The notes under the pieces: generated by a model
The model's input: only the letters and a program-made list of their open reading frames with translations
The model's database searches: none
What the model was told of the DNA's origin: nothing
Shown: positions 10,350-21,521 of the stretch, piece by piece
How the letters are laid out: each line of letters starts with the position of its first letter
How positions within the stretch are numbered: the first letter of the stretch is position 1
Made by a program: the position numbers and the translations under genes
Assembly (NCBI GenBank): GCA_012295275.1
Contig: CM022667.1
Location: forward strand, 9,965,038 to 9,987,537
Direction: 5' to 3'
From: Chrysomallon squamiferum
Lineage: Eukaryota > Mollusca > Gastropoda > Neomphalida > Peltospiridae
Length of the DNA stretch: 22,500 nucleotides

Positions 10350-11180
10350 AAAAAAAAAAAAAAGAAAGAAAATACAAATAATAAAAAAGCAAAAACTGCT
10401 TTGCGGTCAAACTTTCAAATACAAATCAACAAGACGGTGAAAATGTTAAAACAAGCTCTCAAGACCACAAAACAATATAAACAATAATAACAATATTTCC
10501 CCAAAAAAGTTATGCTTTAAAAAGATTCATCATTTACTTTCACGTTTTCAGATTAACGAACAGTCACCAGGACTTCTGTTTAAACACGTTACAATCAAAT
10601 CACGTTATCCCCCCTCCCCCACCAACCGACAATGCGTGACTGTCGACACGCCAAAAGTCGCCGCCTCGATTTGGTTTAAATTACACCTCGTTTTGACTTG
10701 CCGTGCCTTGATCGCGACACGCAGTATTATGTGCGTGACCTCGTGCATTCAGAACATATTCTGTAACGAGTTAGTAATATCCTGAAGTAATAACAACTAT
10801 TTAATGACAGCGTTCGGGTGTGACATTTCTGGTCGAGGGGTACATACGAGTGTAAGGGTTAACTTTTAAGAGGTAGTTTTTTTTAAAAGGGGAGAATGAC
10901 AATCACGCGATGATTACATTCAAAACACCACCTCTCCTGTTGTTGTTTCTTTTGTTGTTGTTTCTTTTAATTGAACGAGGGTGACTTGTACAGAAATGTA
11001 ATAAATGATTTTAGAACATCAGTGAACATACTTGAACATGAAACGGGGATGGTTGTGTGTTGATATGCTTAAACACATAATGACTCAGACACACACAAAA
11101 ACACAAACGCAAATCGCTTCACAAATAATGTAAATAAAATAGATAACATGTAGACAAATATAACCACATAGTTTTTGAGA

Positions 11181-11306
11181 TTCTTCTTCTTCTTTTTGTC
11201 CTTCTCCTGCTCCTCTTCTTCTTCTTCTTCTTTTTCTTCTGATTATTATTATTATTATTAGTAGTAGTAGTAGTAGTAATAGTAGTTGCAGCAGTAGTAG
11301 TAGTGT
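11181..11306. repeat. Compound (CTT)n, (ATT)n, (AGT)n triplet tract
   Basis: Three different triplet arrays follow each other: CTT units to about 11239, ATT units to about 11260, then AGT units with GCA interruptions. Confidence 0.88.
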
Positions 11307-11416
11307 TGCTGATGTTGATTTTGTTTTTCTTGTTGTTGTTGATGTTCTGTTGTTATTGTTATTGCTGTTTCTATTTTATTTTAAAAAATTATTTTAAAAA
11401 GTAATATTTAAAATCA

Positions 11417-11607
<191 letters not shown>

Positions 11608-11609
11608 AG

Positions 11610-12228
11610 ATGTGAAATACGGGCAGGACCCGAGTACTTATTGCGGAAATACATATTCGACAACTCCACGTTTCACATTCATCAGTACTACTACGAAGAT
11701 CCGGACTGCAGCACGCCTCGGTACGCGATATCCGCGTACGGAACGTACAAGCTTCTTCGAGAATCGTGGTACGTTCCCGGAGGAACGGAAGCCGAATATC
11801 AGATTGTCAAGGCGCATGTCATTCCGTACCGACCGGATGTGGCAGCCATGTTGGGTTCTCAGTTCACGAAATCGTGTTCCGGTTTGAGTTTTGTGGAACT
11901 GAAACCTTTCAGGAAGCAGTTGTTTATGAGCATCCCGCCAGATTCTGGCGACGACTACGACGACGACAGCAAAGACGAGCTCCTTCCCTACGTGGACGAC
12001 GTCGACTGTTCTAGGATGTTAAATTTTTCTCTGTCTGAACTGCAGCTGGTGCGGACGGAAATTCGCCGCCATTATAAGCACCATCACGTGATTCAGTTCA
12101 ATCATCCTGAAGAGAACAAGCACGTGAAAGTCGTGAAGGAGCTGTTGCTAGGCAACGTTCACACGAGTCGACGTCAGCGACAACGTCATAGACCGTCCGC
12201 GTATCAAACCCCGCTGAGAATGGCAGAG
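11610..12228 (+). CDS. APCDD1: APCDD1 homologue, barrel domain 1 (internal exon)
   Basis: This exon carries nearly all of the first of two tandem beta-barrel domains of the Wnt inhibitor APCDD1, an extracellular domain. The first base completes Arg51; the exon then encodes residues 52-257 and ends in phase 0 at GAG|GTTTGT. Conserved family features visible are CEIRAGPEYL at 52-61 (human CEVRSGPEFI), QYYYEDPDC at 76-84, SWYVPGGTEAEY at 103-114, LSELQLVR beginning after N189, the ELLLGNVHT segment, and the closing RPSAYQTPL at 245-253. Cysteines C52, C84, C140 and C184 are retained. N-glycosylation sequons occur at N69 (NST) and N189 (NFS). An acidic insert SGDDYDDDSKDE occupies 163-174 and is written largely in GAC codons. 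Arg-rich SRRQRQRHR precedes the closing motif. The frame stays open 21 codons past the donor, to a TGA at 12292-12294. Confidence 0.97.
11946..11980 (+). repeat. Coding GAC-triplet run (acidic loop of barrel domain 1)
   Basis: Within the exon, GAC codons for Asp165, 166, 168, 169, 170 and 173 form an imperfect triplet repeat giving an acidic low-complexity segment. The equivalent human segment is not an Asp run, so this is probably a lineage-specific slippage insert in a loop. Confidence 0.75.
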
Positions 12229-12319
12229 GTTTGTAAACTTTTGTTTTATTTATTTTATTTATTTATTTATCATCATGATCATCAGTATTACTGATGTTCT
12301 TGTTTATTATTTTTGTTAT

Positions 12320-12358
12320 TCATCATCCATTCATCCATTCATTCCTTCATTCATTTCA
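12320..12358. repeat. Degenerate (CATT)n microsatellite
   Basis: ATCC, ATTC and CATT tetranucleotide units follow one another shortly after the donor of the middle exon. A short (TTTA)n run lies just before it at about 12249-12270. Confidence 0.75.
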
Positions 12359-12475
12359 TTTGTTGTTGTTATTATTTTGAAGAAACTGATACATACATAC
12401 ATACATAAACGATCGATAGATTCTTAAAATCTTTATTGCCGTTTATCGATTATGACATTCCGAGGAGGAGTACAT

Positions 12476-12533
12476 GGTAATATTTTTATATCATGTAATA
12501 TTTTTATATCATGTAATATTTTTATGTTCACTT
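12476..12533. repeat. 18-bp tandem repeat, about three copies
   Basis: The unit TAATATTTTTATATCATG repeats with a period of 18 bases; the third copy diverges after TTTTTAT. It is a small, AT-rich minisatellite. Confidence 0.9.
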
Positions 12534-12710
12534 ACTGATAGTGTTATAATTTCTATAAAGAACAGAATACGTACTTTTTGTACTGTACGTAAACTCTAAA
12601 GGCATAAGTAAAATATATTCTGAGATGGAAGGCGAATGAAGGGTTTTATGCAGACGTTTTAATAGTAGTACTATTACAACTGCTATTATTTTTTCTTTGG
12701 ATAAAACTGT

Positions 12711-12752
12711 TACTACTACTACTACTACTACTACTACTGTTACTACTACTTC
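12711..12752. repeat. (TAC)n triplet microsatellite
   Basis: A TAC/ACT triplet array with one TGT interruption near 12738. Confidence 0.92.
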
Positions 12753-13393
12753 TACCACAATCACCACTACTTTTTAAAACAGCTACTATTTCAACATTGT
12801 GTGTGTATATATAAACGCGTATATTTGAGCAAGTTTAATAGAAGTAATTATTTACTTTTTGTTCTGTCTTTTGGGAGAGTTGTACCGACAGCAAGATATT
12901 AAAAGTATTTAAAACCCAGTCATAAATACAGCAGATAATTTTATCTCATGATAATCGCGTTAAGAATTTTTTGTATTTATTTTTCGACAAAATAATCTTC
13001 GTCTGAAATTTAGCCAAAAAATTATTATTTGTTAAAATCAGACAACATTCTTTCGCAGTTTACGCTTAACATCAACATAGTATCTTGCGACGACAAGTTC
13101 AAGGTTATCCCACTAACCAGTGACTTTAATTTAAAAAAAAAAGAAAAAGATCACTTAGAATCCATTAACTGTAAAGAAGAAAAAAAATCTGTTGCTGGAT
13201 ACAATAACCGTGACCTTTCTTTCACAAGCACTTACTACCCGCTAAACGTCAGTTTTGAAATATGGCATAGAAACGTCAATTTGTTGATTATCTCTCTTTC
13301 TATAAAGTTTAATCTAAATTCTGTCTTATCTGCCCACTTAGCAGGACCTGCATCTTCGCATCGTTTCTTGCTTTATCTGTCTGATCCATGAAC

Positions 13394-13417
13394 TTTTTTT
13401 TTTTTTTTTTTTTTTTT
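13394..13417. repeat. Poly-T tract
   Basis: An uninterrupted run of about 24 T followed by CCCC. A second T run of about 17-18 bases lies near 13587-13604. Confidence 0.9.
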
Positions 13418-13805
13418 CCCCTTCTTCGTGTCATCTTTGATCAGAAACCGCAACCATTAACAGGTTGTACCTTTTAGTGGAACGGTGCGTTAATTTGCTA
13501 AGTGGATATTCACGCCAGAACGCGCCCCTTAGATCAAGTCCGGCAACTCGGAGTGTTCTTCTTCTTCTTCGTCTTTTTTCCTCCTTTTTTTTTTTTTTTT
13601 TTTCGGTTTTTGTTAAAAGTTATCGATTGGGATCTTTCGCTGTCTCTCTCGCCATCTTTTTCGCTCTTATTCTATCAGATATTTCAATCAGTTCTCACAT
13701 AGCGTACTTGACCCTTAAAGGGTTACAGGAGAGGTTGTTTATCAAGCCGTCTGCAGGTAGCGACCGGGAGGTGGGGCGGAATGTCGAGTTTCGTTGATAA
13801 CGCGG

Positions 13806-13853
13806 GCAGCGCGGAGCACGTCAACACTGGCAGCACGGATCACGTCAACACTG
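13806..13853. repeat. 24-bp tandem duplication in a GC-rich pocket
   Basis: Two copies of a 24-base unit lie head to tail and share GTCAACACTGGC exactly; they differ at two positions in the first half (GCGCGGAG versus GCACGGAT). The surrounding 13730-13880 is GC-rich compared with the rest of the intron. Confidence 0.9.
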
Positions 13854-13981
13854 GCGACGGCACGAACGGAAGCCGTTTATCGTATTTTTATAAATTACGA
13901 ACTTTTCCTGATTAAACGGAACGAAATTATGTAAGCGACTTATCGGGAACATCTGTCACTGTCTCTCGTTTTATCTATTGG

Positions 13982-13982
13982 T

Positions 13983-14013
<31 letters not shown>

Positions 14014-14034
14014 TTATTGTTATTATTGTTATTA

Positions 14035-14103
<69 letters not shown>

Positions 14104-14106
14104 TTA
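13982..14106. repeat. Compound (TTTA)n and (TTA)n microsatellite
   Basis: TTTA units, then TTA/TTG triplets, then TTTA units again, giving a nested structure. Confidence 0.93.
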
Positions 14107-14260
14107 GTTTATTAGTTTGTCTGTTTTTTTCTTATATTTAGTTGTAAATTGAAAAAAAAAGGTTATAACAAAACGAAAACTGATGAGAATAAGGATTAAT
14201 TATTTTATAAGTACAATTCTGAAAAGAAGAAAAAGCCTAATTGATTTATAAGAACTATAA

Positions 14261-14262
<2 letters not shown>

Positions 14263-14354
<92 letters not shown>
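14263..14354. repeat. (TC)n microsatellite
   Basis: A pure TC tract of 92 bases on the plus strand, the first long TC array downstream of the middle exon. Confidence 0.97.
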
Positions 14355-14358
<4 letters not shown>

Positions 14359-15289
14359 ACTCTTTATCTCTATTTAACTTTATTACCTTTTTACGTTTTC
14401 TTAAGACCAAACGGGTCTGTCGCCTGCGATGTATTTTTTCTTATCAGGTTTCTCGCTTCAACAGCTTACTTCAATCACTTTAGTTGTTTTGAGTTTTCAC
14501 TTACGCGTATTCGTTACACCGGCCACCTGTCTATTTCAACCGGACGTTGTAAAGAACATTTTAACTGCGACAGGTCAGTATCACGTTCCTTCTGGCAGAT
14601 GTTGACATTCTGCTACAGAACTTTTCTGGTCTACAATTCTACTTGTTGCCGTGCAGAGTAATTGTATTCAATTTCTTTTTTTTTAATTTTATTAACCTCA
14701 TCAAATATCGAATTACCTGTATAAAATAATCAAATAGCAGAAGCGATTATAAGTCCCCGTTTGTCAAGCAAAAGGATAAACACAAATTAAAATAAAGATT
14801 AAAAAAAAAAACTCACGCACAAAAGAAAAGATGGGATAAATAAATAATACAACAGTATATTTCGGTAGTAATGGTTTTTCAGTTTCAAGAATAAAGGATT
14901 GTTTGTAAAATAATATTAGAGGAATGAAATCCAGCTTCTCTCGTCTGTTAGCGGTAAGCGATTGTTTTATAGCTACATTCCCATAAACAGTAAAATACAC
15001 TGTTTGATAAGCCAGACTTCATGCACCGTTAAGGTCGCAAAGAGGATGTTTCTTAATTGATACAACTTTTCTTTAGAAATAAATAATAAAAAGGAAATAA
15101 ATAAATAAAATTGAATAAAATAAAATAAAATCAATTAATTAAAGGAGGGAAAGGAGGGAAAGAGAGAAAGAAAAAACAAACAAACAACAAACAAAGAAAA
15201 CAAAGAGTATATCTATATCGTTAACAGGGCCTAAACATACATAAAAGATTCAAGCACGGAATTCCTGTAACAGTCTTTGTCCTTCCAGT

Positions 15290-15360
15290 CAGGGATTGGG
15301 AGTCGAACCTAGAGCTTAACAGACATTAGAGTCTATTTTATTTGTATACAGTCACACAGC
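15290..15360 (-). mobile_element. Possible tRNA-like remnant (B box only)
   Basis: The minus strand reads GGTTCGACTCC at 15309-15299, an exact B-box consensus. The expected A-box region 30-45 bases upstream is poor, and no cloverleaf can be drawn. This may be a decayed tRNA-derived SINE or chance; an exact B box is expected by chance at a modest rate in a window this size. Confidence 0.2.
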
Positions 15361-15779
15361 CTGAAGCTAAGATTCGATCCGGAAGCTTAGTTGTTTCCAG
15401 ATTACTATCAGTATTTCACTGTATTAAGCACACAAAGAAATTCAGCTTCTGACGAACTGTCATGTACTGCAAAGATTAAAAGAAAACCGTACTTCAAAAT
15501 CCGTTACGGATTACACCAAGTTCGACAGTAATCTCCCTCAGACCGAACTCTTTTTCGATTTCAATTAGCTTAATAGACCGGTATTGGAGAGTTACGTCTG
15601 AAAATAGAACTGTCTGGCTGAAAAAAAAAAAAAAAAAAAAATGTTTCGCGGTTATCGCGTGGTTTTCAGTCATATTCTGACTGATTGTTTGCAACAGAAT
15701 CCGATTGATTGACGTAATATATAATAACTATTCTGACACGGGGAATTATAGAAACGGGAGGCTGGGGAGAAAAAAAAAG

Positions 15780-15784
<5 letters not shown>

Positions 15785-15850
<66 letters not shown>
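15785..15850. repeat. (AG)n microsatellite
   Basis: A pure AG tract of 66 bases on the plus strand, preceded by an A-rich run. A separate poly-A tract of about 20 bases lies near 15621-15640. Confidence 0.97.
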
Positions 15851-15851
<1 letters not shown>

Positions 15852-16382
15852 AAGCAAAGTCATCGCAATTCATCACCATCAGCGAAATCTTTTAAGAAGC
15901 GACGTCACATTTTGTTGATAGCCTTCTGTAATCATTCCGATAGACGTCGCCTTTGCTCAGATGGATGGGTCTAAAACCCGGCTCAATGCTGGGAGAATCT
16001 GAAAGGCGGAGAGAGTTTTATGGCGATAATTTATTGTGAAAAGATAATGGGCAAACACCGTAAAGTGAAACGAACGAAATATCTTTCTGTGTGTTCTCGC
16101 TTCACACTTGCATGTTAAAAGCAGTTTGTCTGTTTCAGTTTGAAAAAACTTACGTGAGAACGCTGTTTGAGGGGAAACTAACTGAACTGATTTGAATGGA
16201 CTGGCACAAGAGGTGGTTATGAATAAACCCCGCTTCAACTAGACTGAATATAAATGTGCATTAACATTCAGACTGAACGTGCGAACGCTCACTAAGGCTA
16301 TTTGAGAAAAATGTTATGAATGCTCTGTGAATGCAGGGTGTACATATTATACATATATTAACTGTATTCGTGTATATAATTA

Positions 16383-16405
16383 TGTGTGTGTGTGTGTGTG
16401 TGTGT
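16383..16405. repeat. (TG)n microsatellite
   Basis: A pure alternating TG tract of 23 bases. Confidence 0.93.
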
Positions 16406-16517
16406 AAAATTAACATGTAAAATCTATCGTACTGACTGTTTTATTCTTATTTTATTTCATTTGGTTTTTTTTGTTCCGTTCCACTGGTAAAATGTTTAAA
16501 TTTTGATCTTTTTGATC

Positions 16518-16560
16518 TTTTTTTTTTTTTTTTTTTTTTCAATATAATAACAACAACAAC

Positions 16561-16596
<36 letters not shown>
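16518..16596. repeat. Poly-T, then (AAC)n/(AAT)n microsatellite
   Basis: About 22 T residues are followed by a few unique bases, then AAC units and about 15 AAT units. Confidence 0.93.
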
Positions 16597-16597
<1 letters not shown>

Positions 16598-16645
16598 CAA
16601 TGATTCAATCAGTGATAAATAAACAGATGATACATATGTCGCATA

Positions 16646-16699
16646 AACATACATACACTCAGAGATACATACAAACAAACATAAACATACATACAAATA

Positions 16700-16748
<49 letters not shown>

Positions 16749-16770
16749 ACACAAACAAACAAACAAACAC
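16646..16770. repeat. (CATA)n/(CA)n/(CAAA)n compound microsatellite
   Basis: CATA and CAAA units flank a pure CA tract at about 16700-16743, and CAAA units continue to about 16770. Confidence 0.93.
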
Positions 16771-17218
16771 CAAAAAGCCCGCGGATATCAAAAAGGTCTC
16801 GACTTGAAAAAGAAAAATCACTAGGAGGGTTGTCTCGGTGTGTGGTGGGGGGCGGCAGGAAATGGAGACAATTTAATCAATCACCAACACTGACACGTGT
16901 TTTTGGTGACGTTTTAATTCGTCCTGGCAGCCATTTTAAATCCTCGGCGTGTAAAAACAGTCCGCTCGAATACCTTTTATCATTAATATCAACCGCACGC
17001 TTTTTCTTCCCGTGTTTGAAGCTGACTCGCCGTTTGCGCTGTACATTCGTTATGTCGAAATCTGACGCTTGCCGACTCCCGGCTTCAGCTGTTCTCTCCA
17101 GCCTCTGGTCATTTTCCTTGTCCGTTACATTTCACAATCTGGCTGTGAACGTAGAAACGAACTGATAACGACAGAATGAATTTAAAGAAGAAAACAAAAT
17201 CAACGTGTGCGACTTACG

Positions 17219-17220
<2 letters not shown>

Positions 17221-17298
<78 letters not shown>

Positions 17299-17380
17299 GC
17301 CTGTCTTTGTTGTTGTTGTTGTTATTATTACTATTATTATTGTTGTTGTTGTTATTGTTGTTGTTGTTGTTATTACTCGT
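17221..17380. repeat. (TC)n then (TTG)n/(TTA)n microsatellite
   Basis: A pure TC tract (17221-17295) is followed, after about 13 unique bases, by TTG and TTA triplets. The poly-Leu-Ser frames across it are artefacts. Confidence 0.95.
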
Positions 17381-18149
17381 GATGCACAAAATCACAAAAT
17401 CAGGACTCCTTAAGGTGTAATAAATAGTACGGACTTGAGCTTAACTCTTTCTGTGAAAATAGCTCAGTGTATACTAATGCAGTTCATACAGCAAGATACA
17501 CTCTCCTTTAGCTGACCCAGCCAGTAATTTCATGATTTCAATAAAAAAAAATACGTGATTTACTCTGTTCTGCTATTGTTATATGTAACACATCATTTCG
17601 CATTCTGTCACAGACGCATTGGCTGTGATACTGTATAATTAGTCCCAGAAAGGCGTGCTTGAATCCTTTGTAATCTTCTCTTGTTTTTACGTAAGAATAT
17701 GTAAGATCAGTCAGTCTTGGTCCTAAAGGGATGGTTATCCAGAAACTCTTATTCTAGATGTGAAAAGATTTGAGGAGGACTTGATATTCGATCTTACAGA
17801 CCACAGCTTAATGTACATAATACTAAACAATCAAAGCGACTCATTGTCGAGAATGTTCATCTCCAGTTTGAACAAGTTTTATGGCATTCGATCCCAAAAG
17901 CCACCAAACAGCAGATCTAATACCACAAGCAAACGTAACATTGTCCTTGAACAGATTCTAAAAGGGAAAATATTTGTGTCTATCTGCAAGTTTGACATCA
18001 CAACAGACACACAATTATCCCGGATTATTGTAGGATTAAAACAGAATTAAGTTGTCAGAGGATGGATTAACCCTTACGCAAAATTGTTATCGAGAATGTC
18101 GTGGTAGAGACGGACCGATGGGAAAGCCAGACTGTCGACTGATGTTTGA

Positions 18150-18660
18150 TGTTGATAACTGAAAATGTAACACTGATAAAGAAGTATTTGATATATATGC
18201 GTTTGGCCTGGTATGTGTGTAACATAATATTGATAAAGACTATGTAATATGTACGAGTATGACCTGGTACGTGTGTAACGTAATATTGATAAAGACTATG
18301 TAATATGTACGAGTATGACCTGGTACGTGTGTAACGTAATATTGATAAAGACTATGTAATATGTACGAGTATGACCTGGTACGTGTGTAACGTAATATTG
18401 ATAAAGACTATGTAATATGTACGAGTATGACCTGGTACGTGTGTAACGTAATATTGATAAAGACTATGTAATATGTACGAGTATGACCTGGTACATGTGT
18501 AACGTAATACTGATAAAGAGTATGTAATAAATACAAATATGACCTGGTGTGGGTTTTAATGCTTAATACTGATAAAGAGTATTTAATATATATATATATA
18601 CATATGATCTGGTTTGTGTATAACGTAATATTGATTAAGAGTGTGTAGAATGTACACTTT
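18150..18660. repeat. 56-bp minisatellite with homogenised core
   Basis: Using the GACCTGG landmark, units start at 18205 (GGCCTGG), 18261, 18317, 18373, 18429, 18485, 18541 and 18606 (GATCTGG). The spacing is 56 bases except for the last step of 65, which contains an extra TA expansion. A further degenerate unit lies before 18205. The four units from 18261 to 18484 are identical, while units at both ends have diverged. Since 56 is not a multiple of three and stops occur in all frames, the array is not coding. Confidence 0.97.
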
Positions 18661-19476
18661 ATCTTTCACGTGTGTTATCATTTTTATATTTTGTCATGTT
18701 TTGACGGTGCTATTCTGTATTTTAAATTTTATGAAATATTGTTTTCCCTGTTGATATAATTTTCCATTTCCTTTCGTATTATATTCAAATTTATTTTATT
18801 TTATTTTTGTTCGTGTATTCAAATGAAAGAAGTGCGGAATTGTTGTTAGATTTTTACCCAAAGATTAAAACAAAAATTAAAAAGAAAATTGAAATGTAAG
18901 AAAATCGATTTCAGTTAATTTAATAATATAATGTAGCGTACATCATTTGATAAGTCAAATACTTTTAAAATGAAACACAAATTATTATTTCATAATGTTG
19001 TATAAATCATATCTGTATGACCCTATTTTAAAACAACTAAATTATTATAATTTATCACATATTTATTATAAAACAACATTAATTATTATAACTATTGCTG
19101 CGTATTATTATAATGAGGCTCAAATGACGCAATATAATATTTTCAAAAAATGACGTTTTATATATATTTTTTATAGTGAGATGATATATTAAATAAGGTT
19201 GATGAACGGGTACAATAAATATTTTTCCATTGCTTTAATATTTGTCTGCGGTTTTATCAAGATGAGCTTTACACAAAGCAACGGGGCGTTAGTCTCTGTT
19301 TGAAACAACCATGAAAAGAAAATTAATACGGAGAAGTGTCTTCCGTTTACAGACACGTTCCAGCTAAATCCCTTCATCTCATGTGCATACATATTTGTTC
19401 AAAAGATCGCCCGTGCAAAACGGAGCTAGCATTTCCCATGTAAACAAAACGACAATAATTCAAATCGTCGGGTTAG

Positions 19477-19504
19477 AAAAAAAAAAAAAAAAAAAAAAAA
19501 AAAA
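19477..19504. repeat. Poly-A tract
   Basis: An uninterrupted run of 28 A. No retroelement body was recognised upstream of it. Confidence 0.95.
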
Positions 19505-20041
19505 TTATTGTGTCTCCATCATTCCTCCAGGTTGTTTAAACCGGATGTGCAGGTGTGTGTCGGACGCGCTAATTGGCTGCCTCGTTTTCGAAGACAATTA
19601 CTGTGTCAACAGTCTATTGGTTGTTCTATTCGTCGCTGCTTCGCGAATTCAAACGCGTTTATTGGGAGAGTAACTAAGAACACACAGACACACACACACT
19701 CTCTCTCACATACAACGAATGAAGAAATGTGTTTGTCTGCATCATTAGCAAACTGGACCCAGGTGTTGAAATAACAGTGCAAATTGTGACAGCTCCGCGA
19801 TTCCACTGCTTAAACTCAAAACGAGGCTGTTTCTTGTCACCGCAGCTGTCTAAACGAAGCACGAAGGATTTGTAGCATTAAAGCACGGTGTAATGACACC
19901 ACACAGGTTTAATTGGGTTGTTAACTAGTCGTCCGAAAGCGCTCGTGTCCCTTACTCTAATCTTGAGTTAATTAGTGAGCTGTTTCGTGGTGTGAAAATA
20001 GATTAAGAAATATATGCAGCATCGTGTTTAATTGTGTTTAA

Positions 20042-20156
20042 TATGTATGTGTGTATGTATGTATGAATATTTGTGTGTATGTGTCTATGTGTGTATGTGT
20101 GTATATATGTACATGTGTGTTTATGTATGTGTTTGTATGTATGTATGTATGTATAT
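20042..20156. repeat. (TATG)n/(TG)n degenerate microsatellite
   Basis: TATG, TGTG and TATA units of mixed order, with a clean TATG run at about 20135-20152. Confidence 0.88.
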
Positions 20157-20212
20157 ACGTACAGAGAACTATGTATAAAAATGTACGTATGAATATAAAT
20201 ACATTTATACAA

Positions 20213-20491
<279 letters not shown>

Positions 20492-20910
20492 ATCTCAGCT
20501 CACACACACAGGATATTGATATTTAATTTCAAGATCGCCTTTCACAGACTGACACTCAGACACCCTGCTACAATGAATTATTCAGAAAAATCACCAGCGG
20601 TCTGCCAGATCACTCGTACGAGACGCTGGGCCGACCTCTGCCTAGCCTGGGACACAATTCAAACTTTGTGTTGCAAGTCATAAGATCATGACATCGACTC
20701 TCCCCGGCGATATTACAATCGATCGCGTCGTGAGAGAAATTAAACGGGCCATTTAGAGGCGAAGGAAAACAACGCTAAATACCAACGTCGTCTTAAATAT
20801 CTCGTGTCAGATGGAGGAATTCGATCGTGGCGAATTGAAACGATGCATCAAAGAGATGTGACGTGATTACTTCTCACTGAAAGTTTAACCTACTTGCAAT
20901 ATTATATAGT
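20492..20910. other. Unique GC-balanced intronic segment
   Basis: This segment between two long repeat arrays has little simple repeat and more CpG than its surroundings (for example ATCGATCGCG near 20718). No open frame resembles a known protein. It holds a minus-strand TCF/LEF-like motif (CATCAAAG, 20846-20853). A regulatory element is possible but unproven. Confidence 0.4.
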
Positions 20911-21057
<147 letters not shown>

Positions 21058-21521
21058 TGTGTCTGAGTAAAATTATGAAGCAAAAACGATTCACCTGTTT
21101 CCTTAATAATTTTTTTTTGTTATTTCATTTATTCTTTTAGAAAATGCATAGCATTATGCTATTCATGTGTTTATTAATAACACTTTTCATTGTGTTCATC
21201 TATACGTGATTTACAGATAAAAAGGGTAAGGGTTTTTTTTTTTTTTTCCTTCAGTATACTATTCATGTAAACATAATTTTCCCTGTTTATACTGAGACAA
21301 AAACAGAAAACTCGTACCATTTCTGAAAACACCTGCAGTAAAATCTGCATTACGTAACACCAGAAAATATATTATAATAAATTAGCATACCAGTAAACAA
21401 TGACGTAATAATACTTAATAATGCTAATGACGTAATAATACGTCGTCGCAGTGATCTGTTATGACGTCACCTACACTTTAGTTATTCAAAATAATCATGC
21501 TCGTTGTCATTCTGTTTTCAG

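Noticed and set aside
13029-13391. 120-codon plus-strand frame in the last intron
   Set aside because: Lys- and Asn-rich with no motif; consistent with chance in AT-rich DNA.
16830-17165. 111-codon plus-strand frame in a GC-balanced intronic segment
   Set aside because: No domain, no conserved motif, and no clear exon boundaries.
17760-18050. 96-codon frame of mixed composition before the minisatellite
   Set aside because: It begins at a non-ATG codon in the open frame, matches no family I recognise, and has no supporting splice or promoter signal. It is the least repeat-like of the rejected frames.
18205-18620. CRISPR-like regular repeats
   Set aside because: The 56-bp units are contiguous with no spacers, in a eukaryotic intron; this is a minisatellite.
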